Positions 6,990 through 8,098 of a stretch of 8,098 bases of DNA are shown here, one piece after another (within the stretch, counting starts at the first letter, position 1; each line of letters starts with the position of its first letter). Made by a program: the position numbers and the translations under genes. The DNA is from Lachnospiraceae bacterium (GTDB taxonomy: Bacteria > Bacillota_A > Clostridia > Lachnospirales > Lachnospiraceae). Below the pieces are notes generated by a model, which was given only the letters and a program-made list of their open reading frames with translations, searched no databases and was not told where the DNA came from. The stretch covers positions 1 through 8,098 of the forward strand of contig JAILOC010000198.1 of the NCBI GenBank assembly GCA_024691045.1, in the 5' to 3' direction.

Positions 6990-7004
6990 GGAGCGGAAGG
7001 CTCC
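6990..7004 (+). other. Hairpin holding the rsmI ribosome site
   Basis: GGAGC (6990-6994) pairs perfectly with GCTCC (7000-7004), leaving GGAAG as the loop. The loop and first stem base make up GGAAGG, the only good Shine-Dalgarno-like sequence before rsmI, but 14 bases from the ATG. The structure might modulate rsmI translation or may be chance; the stem is short. Confidence 0.35.
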
Positions 7005-7014
7005 ACGAAACAAT

Positions 7015-7884
7015 ATGGACGGAATACTTTACTTGTGTGCAACTCCCATAGGTAACCTAAGCGACATGTCCCCGAGGATCAGGGAATGCCTTGAAAGCGT
7101 TGACCTTATTGCGGCGGAGGACACGAGGAATTCCATAAAGCTCCTCAACCATTTTGGTATCCATACCCCGATGACCAGCTATCACGAATACAACAAGATC
7201 GACAAGGCAATGTCGCTGATAGCAACCTTACGAGAGGGCAAGAACATCGCACTCATCACGGATGCCGGAACTCCCGCGATATCCGATCCCGGAGAGGATC
7301 TTGTCAGGATGTGCGCCGAGGCGGGCATAACAGTTACATCACTTCCCGGACCCTGCGCGTGCATCACCGCTCTCACGCTTTCGGGGCTTAACACAAGGCG
7401 CTTTGTATTCGAAGGCTTCATTCCCCGCGACAAAAAGGAAAGAGCTCAGGTCCTTAAGAGTCTCGAAAACGAGACCAGGACCATGATAGTCTATGAAGCT
7501 CCCCACCACCTTAAGGGCACACTTGATGACCTTGCAAAATCCCTTAACGGAGGAGGAAACAGGAGGATCGCCCTCTGCAGGGAGCTGACCAAGAAGTTCG
7601 AAGAGATCGACCGCACCACGGTTAAGGCTGCGATCTCCAAATATGAGACCGAAGAGCCCAGAGGAGAATACGTCCTTGTCATCGAAGGGCGCGACGCGGG
7701 CGAGATCAGGGCGGAAGAGGAAGCCCGCTGGGAAGAGATATCCGTATCCGAGCATGTGAAGATGTACGAGGATAGGGGCATGGACCGCAAGGAAGCCATG
7801 AAGGCGGCCGCGAAGGACAGAGGAGTCGGAAAAAGGGAAATTTACGCGGCTTACGAGAAGGAATCCTCAAAAAATATATATTAA
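7015..7884 (+). CDS. rsmI: 16S rRNA (cytidine1402-2'-O)-methyltransferase RsmI
   Basis: Tetrapyrrole-methylase-fold enzyme that 2'-O-methylates C1402 in the P site of 16S rRNA using SAM. The 289-residue protein has all family landmarks in order: ATPIGNL (9-15), AAEDTR (33-38), DAGTPAISDPG (83-93), SLPGPCA (109-115), EAPHHL (161-166), CRELTK (188-193) and PRGEYVLVIEG (215-225). The C-terminal part (about 235-289) is a small charged domain ending in GVGKREIYAAYEK, like the winged-helix-like tail of this family. The ATG at 7015 follows trmN6 by 38 bases; the nearest purine-rich ribosome site (GGAAGG, 6995-7000) is 14 bases upstream, longer than usual, and lies in the loop of a small hairpin. It is the last gene of the co-directed cluster, as yabC (rsmI) is in B. 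subtilis. yazA, which lies between yabB and yabC there, is absent. Confidence 0.96.
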   Translation: MDGILYLCATPIGNLSDMSPRIRECLESVDLIAAEDTRNSIKLLNHFGIHTPMTSYHEYNKIDKAMSLIATLREGKNIALITDAGTPAISDPGEDLVRMCAEAGITVTSLPGPCACITALTLSGLNTRRFVFEGFIPRDKKERAQVLKSLENETRTMIVYEAPHHLKGTLDDLAKSLNGGGNRRIALCRELTKKFEEIDRTTVKAAISKYETEEPRGEYVLVIEGRDAGEIRAEEEARWEEISVSEHVKMYEDRGMDRKEAMKAAAKDRGVGKREIYAAYEKESSKNIY

Positions 7885-7898
7885 GGAATCCGTTTTCG

Positions 7899-7927
7899 TT
7901 GCTTTTTTACCGTGTAAGTGCTAATCT
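7899..7927 (+). promoter_or_regulatory. Possible weak promoter for the transporter gene
   Basis: TTGCTT (7899-7904) as a -35 and TAATCT (7922-7927) as a -10, 17 bases apart, with TGC directly before the -10 as in an extended -10 element. Each hexamer matches consensus at about three of six bases, so this is a candidate only. It lies in the sole intergenic gap and would leave a leader of about 55 bases before ATG 7989. Confidence 0.25.
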
Positions 7928-7939
7928 TTTACAGGATTT

Positions 7940-7953
7940 GGGCTAAAAAGCCC
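7940..7953 (+). other. Hairpin in the rsmI-transporter gap
   Basis: GGGCT (7940-7944) and AGCCC (7949-7953) form a perfect five-base-pair stem with an AAAA loop. The following TTATAGTATC is not a T-run, so it is a poor intrinsic terminator for the rsmI operon. It may be a leader structure of the transporter mRNA or a protein-binding dyad. Confidence 0.35.
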
Positions 7954-7988
7954 TTATAGTATCAATCATATTAAGTGAGGTTTTTAAA

Positions 7989-8098
7989 ATGGCTGAATCA
8001 ACAAAACAGGGTGGATGGCGCACCAATAAGTGGTGCCGCGCAGCTATCCCCGCACTTCTCCTTCACTGCAGTATCGGTACCGTTTACTGCTGGTCGGT
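7989..8098 (+). CDS. OFA-type MFS transporter, N-terminus only
   Basis: The first 36 codons of a membrane transporter cut by the window end. The product begins MAESTKQGGWRTNKWCRA, a short cytoplasmic lead, and then enters a hydrophobic helix (about 18-36: AAIPALLLHCSIGTVYCWS). The IGTVYCWS pattern resembles the IGxxYAWS motif in helix 1 of the oxalate/formate antiporter (OFA) subgroup of the major facilitator superfamily. The substrate cannot be told from so little sequence, and the OFA name does not imply oxalate transport. GTGAGG at 7975-7980 lies eight bases before ATG 7989, a good ribosome site. The preceding 104-base gap suggests its own promoter, so it is probably not part of the upstream operon. 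Confidence is good for a membrane transporter, moderate for the OFA subgroup. Confidence 0.72.
   Translation, partial: MAESTKQGGWRTNKWCRAAIPALLLHCSIGTVYCWS

Noticed and set aside
7858..7891. Nine-base direct repeat AAGGAATCC (7858-7866 and 7883-7891)
   Set aside because: Short, with one copy in the rsmI coding end; no mobile element or attachment site around it, so likely chance.
7940..7953. GGGCT/AGCCC dyad as an intrinsic terminator
   Set aside because: Five-base-pair stem with no T-run after it; listed only as a hairpin of unknown role.

Overview
The window is a dense, single-strand block of housekeeping genes from a Gram-positive bacterium. It is most likely a clostridial Firmicute, with a Lachnospiraceae-like style. 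The grounds are SufU (the zinc-type Firmicute scaffold, not IscU), a gene order that parallels the Bacillus subtilis yaaO-tmk-yaaR-holB-yaaT-yabB-yabC (rsmI) cluster, strong AGGAG-type ribosome binding sites, and heavy use of AGG/AGA arginine codons at roughly balanced GC. The organism assignment is inference; no rRNA or other taxonomic marker is present.

Layout. Bases 2-1544 hold the end of a sulfur-mobilisation module: sufS (5' end outside the window) and sufU, overlapping by 11 bases. Bases 1541-7884 hold eight reading-frame-linked or closely spaced genes: an Orn/Lys/Arg-type PLP decarboxylase, a divergent guanylate-kinase-like P-loop kinase, yaaR (DUF327), holB (DNA polymerase III delta'), ricT/yaaT (PSP1 family), trmN6-type methyltransferase (yabB) and rsmI. 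Adjacent genes overlap (sufS/sufU, sufU/decarboxylase, decarboxylase/kinase, kinase/yaaR, ricT/trmN6) or are separated by 19-38 bases, so bases 2-7884 look like one co-transcribed unit whose promoter lies upstream of the window. Bases 7885-7988 are the only real intergenic gap. After it, a new gene begins at 7989, the N-terminus of an OFA-type major facilitator transporter, cut by the window end.

How the genes fit together. SufS takes sulfur from cysteine and passes it to SufU for Fe-S cluster assembly. RicT carries a six-cysteine arrangement typical of the [4Fe-4S]-binding Ric complex that directs RNase Y, so producer and client of Fe-S clusters sit in the same apparent operon. HolB serves the replisome clamp loader, while TrmN6 and RsmI modify tRNA and 16S rRNA.

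Nothing here is a defence system, mobile element, CRISPR array or RNA gene. The points worth a second look are the guanylate-kinase-like protein in the place where Bacillus has thymidylate kinase, its altered nucleotide-site residues, the long Asn/Gly-rich tail on RicT, and the joining of suf to the ric/holB cluster. I do not see a previously undescribed system.
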